Positions 32,615 to 41,923 of a DNA stretch of 64,000 nucleotides are shown piece after piece. Below the pieces are notes generated by a model. The model had not been told where the DNA came from. It searched no databases and was given only the letters and a program-made list of their open reading frames with translations. Where the stretch lies: the NCBI RefSeq assembly GCF_026341035.1, contig NZ_JAPEOQ010000001.1, positions 5,208,001 to 5,272,000 of the forward strand, given 5' to 3'. Every line of letters begins with the position of its first letter. The first letter of the stretch is position 1. This stretch comes from Streptomyces sp. NBC_01016. Its GTDB lineage: Bacteria > Actinomycetota > Actinomycetes > Streptomycetales > Streptomycetaceae. The translations under genes and the position numbers were made by a program.

Positions 32615-32774
32615 GCCGTGCCACAGCCGGGAGGGGCCGGAGGCTCGGTCAACGGCTGCTCGGGGCGCGGGTCCTGTGATGGTGATGACGGACTCCTCGA
32701 TCTGAGACGTTGTGCATGTTTCATCGAGTATGACCGATATGGGGATGACGATGAGGGCGGGGTGCGCCGTGTGG

Positions 32775-33170
32775 CTAGTCGGACGGCGCCAGCGTGCGTA
32801 GAACGTCGAACTCGTTGCCCTCGGGGTCGGCCATGACCACCCAGTTGCGGCCGGGGCCCTGGCCCACGTCGACCTTGGTGGCGCCGAGGGCGAGCAGCCT
32901 CGTCGCCTCGTCGTCGGTGCTGCGGTCGACCGGGCTGACGTCCAGGTGGAGCCGGTTCTTCACGCTCTTGCCCTCGGGTACGCGGATGAACACTAAGGTG
33001 GGCGGCATCTGGCGGGCCCGGACCTCCTCGACGGTCGGCTCCCAGGAGCCGATCTCGACCTTGTCCTCGCTCCGTTCGAGCACCTTGAAGTCGAGGACCT
33101 CGCACCAGAAGGCGGCGAGCCGCTCCGGATCGTGACAGTCGACGACCAACTCGGTGAATCTACTGGCCAT
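32775..33170 (-). CDS. VOC-family (glyoxalase-like) protein
   Basis: A 131-residue single VOC protein: FTELVVDCHDPERLAAFWCEVLDF, NRLHLDVSPVDR, and WVVMADPEGNEFDVL. It belongs to the small actinobacterial group annotated as glyoxalase/bleomycin resistance, with no known substrate. GGGGGAGC precedes the ATG. It is next to but separate from the LacI gene (66 bases). Confidence 0.83.
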   Translation of the reverse strand: MASRFTELVVDCHDPERLAAFWCEVLDFKVLERSEDKVEIGSWEPTVEEVRARQMPPTLVFIRVPEGKSVKNRLHLDVSPVDRSTDDEATRLLALGATKVDVGQGPGRNWVVMADPEGNEFDVLRTLAPSD

Positions 33171-33236
33171 TTGCTCCCCCAGGAGGTGTGGACGGGGGCT
33201 CAGCCTATCCAGCTGTCCAGCGAAAGAGGCCGGGCC

Positions 33237-34322
33237 TCAGCAGCCGCAACTCGCCCTGCGTACCAGCGAAACCGGCAGCGTCAGCGACTCGGGTTCCTTG
33301 TTCCCCTGGCCGCCGAGGCGCCGCACCAGCAGCTCCACCGCCTCCTCGCCCATGCGGCGCATCGGCTGACGGACCGTGGTGAGCGCGGGGCGCGCCATGC
33401 GGCCGAGCGGGATGCCGTCGAAGCCGGTGACCGTCACGTCCTGCGGCACGCACAGACCCCGACGCTCCAGGGTGTGCAGGGCGCCGACCGCCATCTGGTC
33501 GTTGGCGAAGAGCAGTGCCTCGGGGCGCTCGCCGGGGCGGTCGAGCAGGGTTTCGGTGGCCCGCGCGCCCTCCGCCTGCGTCATCATGCCGACGCGCACA
33601 TCGGGTACGTCGGCCACGTCGATGCCGGCGGCGTGGCAGGCCTCGGTGTAGCCGTGGAACCGGGCCTCCACGTCCGGGGAGTCCTCCGCCGAGCCCACGT
33701 AGGCCAGGCGGCGCAGGCCGTGGTCCTCGATGAGATGGCGGGTCAACTCGCGCTGTCCGTCGGCGTTGGCGACCTGGATGTGGTCGAGCCGCACCGGCCG
33801 GTCCTGCTCGCCGGGTTCGCGCGGGCCCGCCAGCATCACGACGGGCTGCCGACGCGATATGACCTCCAGCTCCTCCGTCGGGACGGTGCGGGCGAGCACC
33901 GCGAAACCGTCGACACGCCCCGCCACCTTCGCGACCAGGGTCTCGGGGCCGCTCTTCAGTGATGCCGCGATCAGCAGCGCGTAGCCGTGCCGGCGGGCGG
34001 CCCGCTCCATGCCGCGGATGATCTGGTCGGAGTAGAGCATCGCGGCGTTGTCGTCCGGTTCGTCGCCGACCCCGGCCTCCGCCTCCGACTCGGCGTCCGG
34101 ATCCGAGTAGTCGGGAAAGCACAGGCCGAGCACGCCGGTCGAACGGCTCGCCAGGCCCCGGGCGTTGCCACTCGGGACGTAGCCGAGCTCGCGGGCGGCG
34201 GCGAGCACCCTCTCGCGGGTCTGTGCGCGTACGGAGTCGGGGTTGCGGTAGACCCGCGACACGGTGGCGATCGAGACGCCGGAGCGTTCGGCGACGTCGT
34301 ACACCGTGGGGGTGGTGGTCAT
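33237..34322 (-). CDS. LacI-family regulator of the glycan locus
   Basis: A 361-residue regulator. The N-terminal helix-turn-helix is TVYDVAERSGVSIATVSRVYRNPDSV with hinge helix ARGLASRSTGVLGL; the rest is the periplasmic-binding-like core (ALLFANDQMAVGALHTLERRGL, TVTGFDGIPLGRMARPALTTV). It is divergent from the ABC operon. A 14-bp LacI-type site lies 51 bases upstream of its own start, with near copies ahead of the ABC operon and GH3 gene, so it probably controls all three and itself. Confidence 0.9.
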   Translation of the reverse strand: MTTTPTVYDVAERSGVSIATVSRVYRNPDSVRAQTRERVLAAARELGYVPSGNARGLASRSTGVLGLCFPDYSDPDAESEAEAGVGDEPDDNAAMLYSDQIIRGMERAARRHGYALLIAASLKSGPETLVAKVAGRVDGFAVLARTVPTEELEVISRRQPVVMLAGPREPGEQDRPVRLDHIQVANADGQRELTRHLIEDHGLRRLAYVGSAEDSPDVEARFHGYTEACHAAGIDVADVPDVRVGMMTQAEGARATETLLDRPGERPEALLFANDQMAVGALHTLERRGLCVPQDVTVTGFDGIPLGRMARPALTTVRQPMRRMGEEAVELLVRRLGGQGNKEPESLTLPVSLVRRASCGC

Positions 34323-34372
34323 GTGGGCGGCCCCCGAGTCTGCTGCGGGGGCGTGACCGGCCCTCCGACGGA

Positions 34373-34386
34373 TGAAAGCGCATTCA
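34373..34386. promoter_or_regulatory. LacI operator at lacI-type gene promoter
   Basis: TGAAAGCGCATTCA, a palindrome with GCGC centre, 51 bp upstream of the LacI start; autoregulation likely. Confidence 0.75.
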
Positions 34387-34695
34387 CCATAGGTGGGGGA
34401 GCGGGGCGGAGCAAGGCTGGGGCCTTCGCGGGGCCGGGGCGCGGCCCGGCGGGGCCAGGTGCGGTCCGGGGCGGAGCCCGGCCAGTCAGGCGCAGGTCCG
34501 GGGCGCGGACTCAGCCGCGGCGGTACCCGGCCCAGCATGCCCCGCCCGCGCGCCGGTCACCCGGTTTTCGGTGTGCCGCGCCCACCCCTCCGACTCCCCG
34601 TCCCGTACCTCCAGTTCAGCAGGTTTACCCAAGCGTTACCTCTGTGGCTCTTGAGCTGACCCAAACCGTGCGTCAGGGTCGTGCCTGCATCGTTG

Positions 34696-34709
34696 TGTAA
34701 GCGCATACA
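34696..34709. promoter_or_regulatory. LacI operator at ABC operon promoter
   Basis: TGTAAGCGCATACA, same architecture as the other two sites (consensus TGWAAGCGCATWCA), 79 bases before the binding-protein start. Confidence 0.75.
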
Positions 34710-34787
34710 GGCAGCGCATACAACGGCTGTTGCCGCTTGCTCGCCCCAGCCCGAGCACAAGCGCGTATTGCGCGTCTAGGAGGAGCC

Positions 34788-36029
34788 ATGTCACGCACCA
34801 CCCTGTCCACCGGTCTGGCCCTGACCCTCGTGTCGGCCATCGCCCTGACCGGGTGCGGAAGCGGAGGTGGCGAGGAGGTCGCGGCCGACGCCAAGCAGAC
34901 GCTGACCGTGTGGGCCATGGGGGAGGAGGGTGCGCGACTCAAGCCCGTGGCCGAGGAGTTCACCAAGGAACACCCCAACATCAAGGTGAAGATCACGCCG
35001 GTCGGCTGGGACGTCGTGCACCAGAAGCTGGTGTCCTCCCTGGCGGGCAAGAAGCTCCCGGACATGGCGCAGATGGGCTCGACGATGATGGGTGAGTTCA
35101 TCGCGCTCGACGCCCTCGAACCGGTCGACACCAAGGCCTTCAAGCGCTCCGACTTCTTCCCCGCGACCTGGGACAGCAACGTCAAGGACGGCACGGCCTA
35201 CGGTGTCCCCTGGTACGCCGACGTGCGCGCGCTCTACTACCGCACCGACCTCGCCAAGAAGGCCGGTGTCACCAAGGCGCCGACCACCTGGGCCGACCAG
35301 CAGGCGCTCGCCACCGCGTACAAGAAGCACGGCGCGGAGTACGGCACCCAGCTGCAGCCCGGCAGCACCGGCGCCTGGCAGGGCTGGCTCCAGTACCTGT
35401 ACTCGACCGGTGGCGAGCTCATAGGCAAGGACGGCAAGCCCGCCCTCGACTCGCCGCAGGCCGTCAAGGCCCTCAAGGCGTGGGGGAGTTACTTCGACAA
35501 GGGGCTCGCCAAGAAGAACTTCACGCCCGGCGAGGACGCGGCCAAGGACTTCTCCAACGGCAAGCGGCCGATGTTCCAGTCCGGCCCCTGGATGGTGCAG
35601 AACATCAACGACCAGCACCCGGAGCTGAAGGGCAAGTGGGCCGTCGCGCCCGTGCCCGGCGACACGTCGTCCACCTCCTGGGTTGGCGGCTCCTCCCTGG
35701 TCACCTTCAAGGACAGCGCGCACAAGGCGGCCGCCGAGGAGTTCACCAAGTACCTGGCCACACCCAAGGTGCAGGCCCACTGGTACCAGGTCGACAAGAC
35801 GCTGCCCGCCGCGAAGGCCGCCTGGGACCAGCCCGCGATGAAGAGCGGCGACAGCTCGCTGCCCGTCTTCGAGAAGGCGCTCGGCTCGGCCAAGGCCGTC
35901 CCGCCGGTGGAGAAGTGGAACGAGGTCGCCGTGCAGATCGAGACCTCCCTGGAGAAGATCGCCCGCGGCGCCGACGCGAGCGCCACCGCGAAGCAGCTCC
36001 AGAAGTCCGTCGAGGGACTGGTGGGCTGA
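34788..36029 (+). CDS. sugar ABC transporter substrate-binding lipoprotein
   Basis: A 413-residue lipoprotein: signal peptide ending in the lipobox LTGC (Cys at about residue 23), then a cluster 1-type sugar-binding fold with TLTVWAMGEEGARLKPVAEEF, YGVPWYADVRALYYR, FSNGKRPMFQSGPWM and SWVGGSSLVTF. It binds an oligosaccharide outside the membrane for import by the next two permeases. AGGAGG precedes ATG 34788. It follows a LacI operator. Sugar specificity cannot be read from sequence; neighbouring glycosidases suggest galactoside-containing sugars. Confidence 0.9.
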   Translation: MSRTTLSTGLALTLVSAIALTGCGSGGGEEVAADAKQTLTVWAMGEEGARLKPVAEEFTKEHPNIKVKITPVGWDVVHQKLVSSLAGKKLPDMAQMGSTMMGEFIALDALEPVDTKAFKRSDFFPATWDSNVKDGTAYGVPWYADVRALYYRTDLAKKAGVTKAPTTWADQQALATAYKKHGAEYGTQLQPGSTGAWQGWLQYLYSTGGELIGKDGKPALDSPQAVKALKAWGSYFDKGLAKKNFTPGEDAAKDFSNGKRPMFQSGPWMVQNINDQHPELKGKWAVAPVPGDTSSTSWVGGSSLVTFKDSAHKAAAEEFTKYLATPKVQAHWYQVDKTLPAAKAAWDQPAMKSGDSSLPVFEKALGSAKAVPPVEKWNEVAVQIETSLEKIARGADASATAKQLQKSVEGLVG

Positions 36030-36033
36030 CGTC

Positions 36034-37032
36034 ATGAGCTCCACCACCGCGGCCACCGGCGCCGAAGGCCGCGTGCGCAAGGACCCGGAAGGGGCGGGAC
36101 GTACCGACGACGTCCCGCCCCGCCCGGGGGGCAAGGGTCTGCGCAAGGACCGGCTCGCGCGCCACAATCTCGCCGGCTGGCTGTTCTCCACGCCGTTCCT
36201 GGCCGTGTTCCTCACCTTCATGGCGTTCCCGATCGTCGCCACGCTCCTGATGAGCTTCACCGACTTCGGCCTGCGCAACGTCACCGACCCGCTGTCCGCA
36301 CAGTTCGTCGGCCTGGACAACTACACGAAGCTGTTCCAGGACGACAAGTTCGTCCGCGCCCTGCTCAACACCCTGTACTTCGTGGTCCTCGGTGTGCCGC
36401 TCACCATCGGCTCGGGCCTCGTCACGGCCGTCCTCCTCAACTCGGGCATCGACCGCTTCCGCACCTTCTTCCGCGTCGGCTTCTACGCCCCGGTGGTCAC
36501 GGCCATCGTCGCGGTCGCCGTCATCTGGCGCTTCGTCCTCGACCCCAGCGAGGGCCTGATCGCCGGCGTCGGCCACCAACTCGGCTTCTCCACCCCGGAC
36601 TTCCTCGCGTCCGAGACGCTCGCGATGCCGTCCCTGATCGTGATGGCGGTCTGGCGCAACATGGGCACGGCCATGGTGCTGTTCCTCGCGGGCCTCCAGG
36701 CCATCCCGACCGAGGTGCGGGAGGCGGCCCGGATCGACGGCGCGGGACCCTTCCAGGAACTCCGCAAGATCACGGTGCCGCTGCTCCGGCCGACGATGCT
36801 GTACGTCGCCGTGATGACCACCATCGGCTTCCTCAACGTCTTCGAGGAGCCGTTCGTGATGACGCAGGGCGGCCCCAACGAGGCCACCATGACGCTGTCG
36901 CTCGACATGTACCGCGAGGGCTTCGACTTCTTCCACATGGGCTACGCCAGCGCCATGGCGTACGTCCTGTTCGTGATCGTCCTCGCCGTCACCTCGCTCC
37001 AGCTCCGCCTGCTGAAGGACAAGACCTCATGA
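36034..37032 (+). CDS. sugar ABC transporter permease (MalF type)
   Basis: A 332-residue permease with six main helices and a long charged N-terminal extension. The ATPase-contact EAA loop is EAARIDGAGPFQELRKITVPLLRP. It begins 4 bases after the binding-protein stop and overlaps the next permease start by four bases. No ATPase gene is present in the operon, as usual in Streptomyces where the shared MsiK-type ATPase serves several systems. Confidence 0.9.
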   Translation: MSSTTAATGAEGRVRKDPEGAGRTDDVPPRPGGKGLRKDRLARHNLAGWLFSTPFLAVFLTFMAFPIVATLLMSFTDFGLRNVTDPLSAQFVGLDNYTKLFQDDKFVRALLNTLYFVVLGVPLTIGSGLVTAVLLNSGIDRFRTFFRVGFYAPVVTAIVAVAVIWRFVLDPSEGLIAGVGHQLGFSTPDFLASETLAMPSLIVMAVWRNMGTAMVLFLAGLQAIPTEVREAARIDGAGPFQELRKITVPLLRPTMLYVAVMTTIGFLNVFEEPFVMTQGGPNEATMTLSLDMYREGFDFFHMGYASAMAYVLFVIVLAVTSLQLRLLKDKTS

Positions 37033-37892
37033 GCGCCACCACGACCGACGTCCGGGGCCGCGGGGGCAGGTCCCGCCTGTCGCGCACCTCCGTGTACGTG
37101 CTCCTGAGCGTCGGCCTGCTCGTGATGGTCGCGCCGTTCCTGTGGATGGCGCTGTCCTCCTTCAAGACCCCGCGCGAGCTGGGCGCGAGCCCGCCCGTGT
37201 GGATCCCCACCGAATGGACGCTCGCCAACTTCGGCAAGCTGGCGGACCTGATGGACGTCGGCCAGGCGTTCTTCAACTCGGCCCTCGTCGCCGTCTTCGT
37301 CACCGCCTGCAACCTGCTGTTCTGCTCGATGCTCGGCTACGCGCTCGCCAAGCTGAACTTCATGGGGAAGCGGCCGGTGTTCGCGATGGTGCTCGGCGCG
37401 CTCATGGTGCCGGACAACCTCATGCTGCTGCCGAAGTTCGTGATGATGAGCGGGATGGATCTGGTCGACAGCTATGCCGCGCTGATCCTGCCGTTCGCGG
37501 CCGGCGCCTTCGGTGTCTTCCTCATGCGCCAGTTCATCCAGGCCGTGCCCGACGAACTCCTTGAAGCGGCCCGGATGGACGGCGCCCGTGAGTGGTACAT
37601 CTTCTGGCGCATCGTGCTTCCGCTGGTCAAACCGGCCCTGGCGACGCTGACGATCTTTACGTTCCTGGGGTCGTGGAACAACTTCCTGTGGCCGCTCGTC
37701 GTCACCAACGACCCGTCGAAGTACACGCTGCCGGTCGCCCTCGCCACGTTCGCCACCGACCCGACGCAGGCGGACGGCTCCAACGGCGTACTGATGGCGG
37801 GTGCCTTCCTGGTCGTCCTGCCGGTGCTGCTCGTCTTCGTGCTGCTCCAGCGCTTCTTCACGCAGGGCATCGCCACGGCGGGCCTCAAGTGA
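37029..37892 (+). CDS. sugar ABC transporter permease (MalG type)
   Basis: A 287-residue inner-membrane permease; EAA loop EAARMDGAREWYIFWRIVLPLVKP. The ATG overlaps the end of the first permease and its stop overlaps the sulfatase ATG (TGATG), so sulfatase translation is coupled to transport. It partners the MalF-like subunit. Confidence 0.9.
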   Translation: MSATTTDVRGRGGRSRLSRTSVYVLLSVGLLVMVAPFLWMALSSFKTPRELGASPPVWIPTEWTLANFGKLADLMDVGQAFFNSALVAVFVTACNLLFCSMLGYALAKLNFMGKRPVFAMVLGALMVPDNLMLLPKFVMMSGMDLVDSYAALILPFAAGAFGVFLMRQFIQAVPDELLEAARMDGAREWYIFWRIVLPLVKPALATLTIFTFLGSWNNFLWPLVVTNDPSKYTLPVALATFATDPTQADGSNGVLMAGAFLVVLPVLLVFVLLQRFFTQGIATAGLK

Positions 37893-39331
37893 TGCGGCGG
37901 GCAAGGGCCGGGACCACGCCTCCCGGAAGCCGCCGCCCCAACCTCGTCCTCTTCATGACCGACGACCACGCGGTCCCGGCCATCGGCGCGTACGGCAGCG
38001 TCATCAACACCACCCCGGCCGTGGACCGGCTCGCCGCCGAGGGCATGCGGTTCGACAACGCCTTCTGCACCAACTCGATCTGCTCCCCGGCCCGCGCGAG
38101 CCTGCTCACCGGCACGTACAGCCACATCAACGGCATGACGACGCTGGAGCAGGACCGCCAGAAGTTCGACTCCGCGCAGCCGTCCTTCCCGGCGCTGCTC
38201 CAGGCCGCCGGCTACCAGACGGCCATCATCGGCAAGTGGCACCTCGGGCACGGCCCGAAGAGCGACCCGGTCGGCTTCGACCACTGGGAGATCCTGCCGG
38301 AGCACGGCGTCTACCACGACCCGACCTTCGTCACCCGCGACGGCGAGAACCAGTACACCGGCTACGTCACCGACATCATCACGGACCTGGCGCTGAACTG
38401 GCTCGACGGGCGCGACCCCGACAAGCCGTTCGCCCTGCTCATCCAGCACAAGGCCCCGCACCGCCCGTTCGAACCGGCGGAGCGTCACCGCCACCTGTAC
38501 GAGCACCAGGACATCCCGGCACCCGCGACGCTCCACGACGACTACAGTCACCGCGCCCGTGCCGCCGCCGAGGCCGAGATGCGGATGAGCGACCTCCAGG
38601 ACAGCGACCTCAAGGCCCCCGTCCCCGAAGGCCTTTCGGAGCGCGAGGAGCGGGAGTGGCGCTACCAGCGCTACATCAAGGAGTACCTGCGGGTCATCGC
38701 CGCACTCGACGAGAGTGTGGGCCGCGTCCTGCACCACCTCGACGTTTCGGGCGACGCCGCCGACACCGCCGTCGTCTACACCTCCGACCACGGCTTCTAC
38801 CTCGGTGAACACGGCTGGTTCGACAAGCGGTTCATGTACGACCCGTCGCTGCGGATCCCGCTCGTCGTGCGCTGGCCGGGTGTGGTGCCGGCGGGGTCGA
38901 CCTGCGACGAGCTGGTCGTCAACATCGACTACGCGCAGACGATCCTCGACCTGGCGGGCGCGCGGCCCCACCCGCGCATGCAGGGCCGCAGCCTGCTCCC
39001 GCTCCTGCGCGGCGAGCACCCGGAGGACTGGCGGCAGGCCGTCTACTACCGCTACTTCGAGCACCTCGACGTCTGCCACAACGTCCAGGCCAGTTACGGC
39101 ATCCGCACCCACACCCACAAGCTGATCCACTACCCCGGTCACGGCTCGGGCCAGCCCGGCGCGAAGTACGAGCGCAGGACCCCCGAGTGGGAATTGTTCG
39201 ACCTGATCCGCGACCCGGACGAACTGCACAACCGCTACGCCGACCCCGCGTACGCGGACCTGGTCGAGGAACTGACCGAGCAGCTCACGCAGCTTCAACT
39301 GCACTACCAGGATGTGCCCGAGCACCTGTGA
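37892..39331 (+). CDS. cytoplasmic type I sulfatase
   Basis: A 479-residue sulfatase without signal peptide or membrane helix. NLVLFMTDDHAVPAIGAYG gives the metal aspartates; the formylglycine motif is CSPAR in SICSPARASLLTG with Cys64 and Arg68, followed by GKWHLGH; later metal-site residues are in YTSDHGFYLGEHGWFDKR. It removes sulfate esters and needs a formylglycine-generating enzyme from elsewhere in the genome. Its coupling to the ABC permease indicates that it desulfates an imported oligosaccharide inside the cell. Related enzymes act on sulfated hexoses or amino sugars; the exact linkage is unknown. Confidence 0.88.
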   Translation: MRRARAGTTPPGSRRPNLVLFMTDDHAVPAIGAYGSVINTTPAVDRLAAEGMRFDNAFCTNSICSPARASLLTGTYSHINGMTTLEQDRQKFDSAQPSFPALLQAAGYQTAIIGKWHLGHGPKSDPVGFDHWEILPEHGVYHDPTFVTRDGENQYTGYVTDIITDLALNWLDGRDPDKPFALLIQHKAPHRPFEPAERHRHLYEHQDIPAPATLHDDYSHRARAAAEAEMRMSDLQDSDLKAPVPEGLSEREEREWRYQRYIKEYLRVIAALDESVGRVLHHLDVSGDAADTAVVYTSDHGFYLGEHGWFDKRFMYDPSLRIPLVVRWPGVVPAGSTCDELVVNIDYAQTILDLAGARPHPRMQGRSLLPLLRGEHPEDWRQAVYYRYFEHLDVCHNVQASYGIRTHTHKLIHYPGHGSGQPGAKYERRTPEWELFDLIRDPDELHNRYADPAYADLVEELTEQLTQLQLHYQDVPEHL

Positions 39332-39373
39332 CGGGCACCGCCCCCTCCTCTTCTCCTCCCCACAGGAGCCGCC

Positions 39374-41923
39374 ATGTCTTCCGGACTTCCCCCTGTCATG
39401 TCCCCGGGGACCACCGGCACCCGCCGTCGCACCGTGCTCGCCGGTCTCACCGCCGCGTCGGCCACCTTCGCGGCAGGCACCGGCACCGAAGCCGTCGCCG
39501 CTGAGCCCGGCACCGCCACCCACACAGACGCCGATGTCACCTTCCGCGACAAGCAGTTGTGGATCGACGGCGAGCCCACCGTGGTGATGGCCGGAGAGAT
39601 CCACTACTTCCGGCTGAAGCGCGCGGACTGGCACTCCCGCCTGGACCGCGCGAAGGAGGCCGGGCTCGACACCATCGCCACGTACATCCCCTGGATGTGG
39701 CACGAGACCGGCGACGGCAGCCTCGACGTCACAGGACGCACCCGTCCCGAACGCGATCTCGGCGCCTTCCTCGACCTCTGCCGCGACAACGGCTTCAAGG
39801 TCATCGCACGGCCCGGCCCCTTCACCATGGCCGAGCTCAAGGGCGAGGGCGTGCCGCTCCGTGTCGCCAAGGACCATCCCGAGATCGTCGGCACCGGCTG
39901 GGACGGAGCCGAGGCCACCACCGCCGCCCTCGACTACCTCGCCCCGGCCTACCTCAAAGAGGTCGAGCGCTGGTACGCGGCCGTCATGCCGGTGCTCGCC
40001 GAGCGCCTGCACCGCAAGGGGCGGCCTGGCGTCATCGCCTGCCAACTCGACAACGAGATCGGCATGCTGGCCTGGGTCAGCAACGGCCCGAACCTCACCA
40101 CGGGCCTCCTGGCCGACTTCAACGACTGGCTCGATGCGACATACGGCGACGGTCTCAAGGACCGCTACCCCTTCGCGGGCGCCTCCGCCGACGAGCGCGA
40201 CAAGGCGATCCGCGCCCCCAAGGACGCGTACGCCGCCGCGCTCATGCACGACCTCGGCACGTTCATGCGCGGCCGATTCGCCCGCTACGTCGACGAGTTG
40301 AAGCGCTACGCGCACGACGGCGGTGTGTCCGGCATCCCCTTCCTCATCAACATCCACGGCACCGGCGGCGGCACCGCAGAGAACTTCCCCATCGGCATCA
40401 GCCAGCTCATGGAGACCTACGCGGGCAGGCCCGGCATGATCGCCGGCGCCGACTTCTACCTCGGCGATCTCGACCTCCACAACGTCACCGACCTGTACCT
40501 GATCAACGCCTTCATGGACGCGGTCGCCGACGACGACCAGCCCCTGTCGGCCCTTGAGTTCGACGCCGGGCACGCCGACTACGGAAACACCCTGTCGGAC
40601 CAGAGCGACGCCGAGAGCACCTGGCTCAAGACCCGCCTCTGCCTCGCCCAGGGCAACAAAATGCTCAACTACTACTTGTTCGCGGGCGGATTCAACCCCA
40701 AGCTCGACGAGCCGACGGGCGACGGCAACGACCGCATCGGCATCACCGGCGAACGCCACGGCTTCGCCGCGCCCGTCGACCCCGAGGGCCGGCGCGGCGT
40801 CAGCTTCGAGCCGACCCGGCGCAGCGCCCGCTCGGTCCGTGCGCTCGCTCCGCTCCTCGCGACGGCCCGCCCCGAGTACGACGACGTGGCGCTGGCCTTC
40901 GTACCCGACCACTACCTGACCGAGTACCACCCGCCCGGGCGGGACAAGGCCGACGCGGTCCTGGCCGATGTGCAGAGCACCCGCGGCTACGGGCCCGGCG
41001 GGGCGCTGACCCGCGCCATGCTCCTCGGCGGCTTCCGCTACCGAAGCATCAACCTCCAAGCTGGGGACGTCGATCCGAAGGACGTGCCGGTCCTCGCGCT
41101 CGCCACCGGCGAGTACCTCGCGGCCGCCCTGCAGAAGCGGCTGGTGCGCTACCTGGAAGCGGGTGGCAAGCTGCTCCTCTCGGGAAAGGTGCCCGGCAAG
41201 GACATGGCGGGCGAGAGCTGCACGGTCCTCCAGGAGGCGCTCGGCCTGAAGCCCGAGAAGACCATGACCGACGCCGACCGGTTCTGGCTGTCGGTGTCCG
41301 CGCACGGCTGGGCCGAAGGCATCGCCGAAATCCGCGTCGGCAAGGCCCAATTGTGCGCGTCGAGCCGCGGGACGACGATCCTGCGCGAACTCACCACCGG
41401 CAAGGGCTGCGGCTTCGACATCCCCGTCGGCAAGGGCCGGGCCGTCGTCGTCGCCACGGACTACCGCTGCGACCTCGACTTCTGGCTGGGCGCGTTCCGT
41501 GAACTCGGCGCGACACCTGCCGTGCGGCACTCCGCCACCCGCCCCGGCGTCTTCCTGCTCACCACGCGCGACGCCGACGGCGGCCGCCTGCTGCACGCCT
41601 TCAACGTCACCTCCGGATACGCGGAGAACGTCTCCGTCACCGAGAAGGGCAAAGCCCTCTTCGGCGGCGAACGCCTCCACATCCCCGGCCGCAGCGCGGC
41701 GATCCTGCCGCTGGGGGTGACGGCGGGCGGCCTGCGCCTCGCCTACGCCACCGCCGAGATCACGAGTGTCGGCGACGGGCAGGTCACATTCCGCGCGCTG
41801 GGCGCCGAGGCCGTGGTCGCCGTCGACGGACCGGCCCGCTGCGAAGGTGCCAAGTCTTCGTCGGAGGGTGGGCGGACGCTGCTGCGGGTGAAGCGGTCGG
41901 AGTTCACCGTGCGGAAGGGCTGA
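39374..41923 (+). CDS. exported GH35 beta-galactosidase-like glycoside hydrolase
   Basis: An 849-residue protein with a Tat-like signal (TRRRTVLAGLTAASATFAAG). The catalytic TIM barrel begins GEIHYFRLKRADWHSRLDRAKEAGLDTIATYIPW (in parts); the acid/base is Glu228 in QLDNEIG and the nucleophile is Glu395 in LSALEFDAGH, as in GH35. The C-terminal 400 residues include a Rossmann-like glutamine-amidotransferase-type domain (LLGGFRYRSINLQ, AGGKLLLSGKVPG) and a beta-sandwich. It is larger than most bacterial GH35 enzymes. AGGAG precedes ATG 39374, 42 bases after the sulfatase, probably the last gene of the ABC operon. It likely trims galactosyl ends outside the cell. Confidence 0.86.
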   Translation: MSSGLPPVMSPGTTGTRRRTVLAGLTAASATFAAGTGTEAVAAEPGTATHTDADVTFRDKQLWIDGEPTVVMAGEIHYFRLKRADWHSRLDRAKEAGLDTIATYIPWMWHETGDGSLDVTGRTRPERDLGAFLDLCRDNGFKVIARPGPFTMAELKGEGVPLRVAKDHPEIVGTGWDGAEATTAALDYLAPAYLKEVERWYAAVMPVLAERLHRKGRPGVIACQLDNEIGMLAWVSNGPNLTTGLLADFNDWLDATYGDGLKDRYPFAGASADERDKAIRAPKDAYAAALMHDLGTFMRGRFARYVDELKRYAHDGGVSGIPFLINIHGTGGGTAENFPIGISQLMETYAGRPGMIAGADFYLGDLDLHNVTDLYLINAFMDAVADDDQPLSALEFDAGHADYGNTLSDQSDAESTWLKTRLCLAQGNKMLNYYLFAGGFNPKLDEPTGDGNDRIGITGERHGFAAPVDPEGRRGVSFEPTRRSARSVRALAPLLATARPEYDDVALAFVPDHYLTEYHPPGRDKADAVLADVQSTRGYGPGGALTRAMLLGGFRYRSINLQAGDVDPKDVPVLALATGEYLAAALQKRLVRYLEAGGKLLLSGKVPGKDMAGESCTVLQEALGLKPEKTMTDADRFWLSVSAHGWAEGIAEIRVGKAQLCASSRGTTILRELTTGKGCGFDIPVGKGRAVVVATDYRCDLDFWLGAFRELGATPAVRHSATRPGVFLLTTRDADGGRLLHAFNVTSGYAENVSVTEKGKALFGGERLHIPGRSAAILPLGVTAGGLRLAYATAEITSVGDGQVTFRALGAEAVVAVDGPARCEGAKSSSEGGRTLLRVKRSEFTVRKG

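Larger units (their letters stand above)
34323..34787. other. 465-base intergenic regulatory region of LacI/ABC locus
   Basis: Contains the two LacI-type sites listed separately, a CG-rich repetitive stretch around 34400-34560 with no supported gene, and a half-site (AGCGCATACA) at 34713-34722 just after the main ABC-promoter operator. No RNA gene or terminator was recognised. Confidence 0.5.

Noticed and set aside
34393..34659. Possible small proteins in the gap before the ABC operon
   Set aside because: Frames are biased repeats of Gly/Arg/Pro without ribosome sites or motifs; the region is better seen as regulatory.
37472..41680. A 1402-codon open frame on the minus strand across permease, sulfatase and GH35
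   Set aside because: Antisense shadow of high-GC genes; its translation is Val/Gly/Asp-rich without domains, while the plus strand carries clear catalytic motifs.
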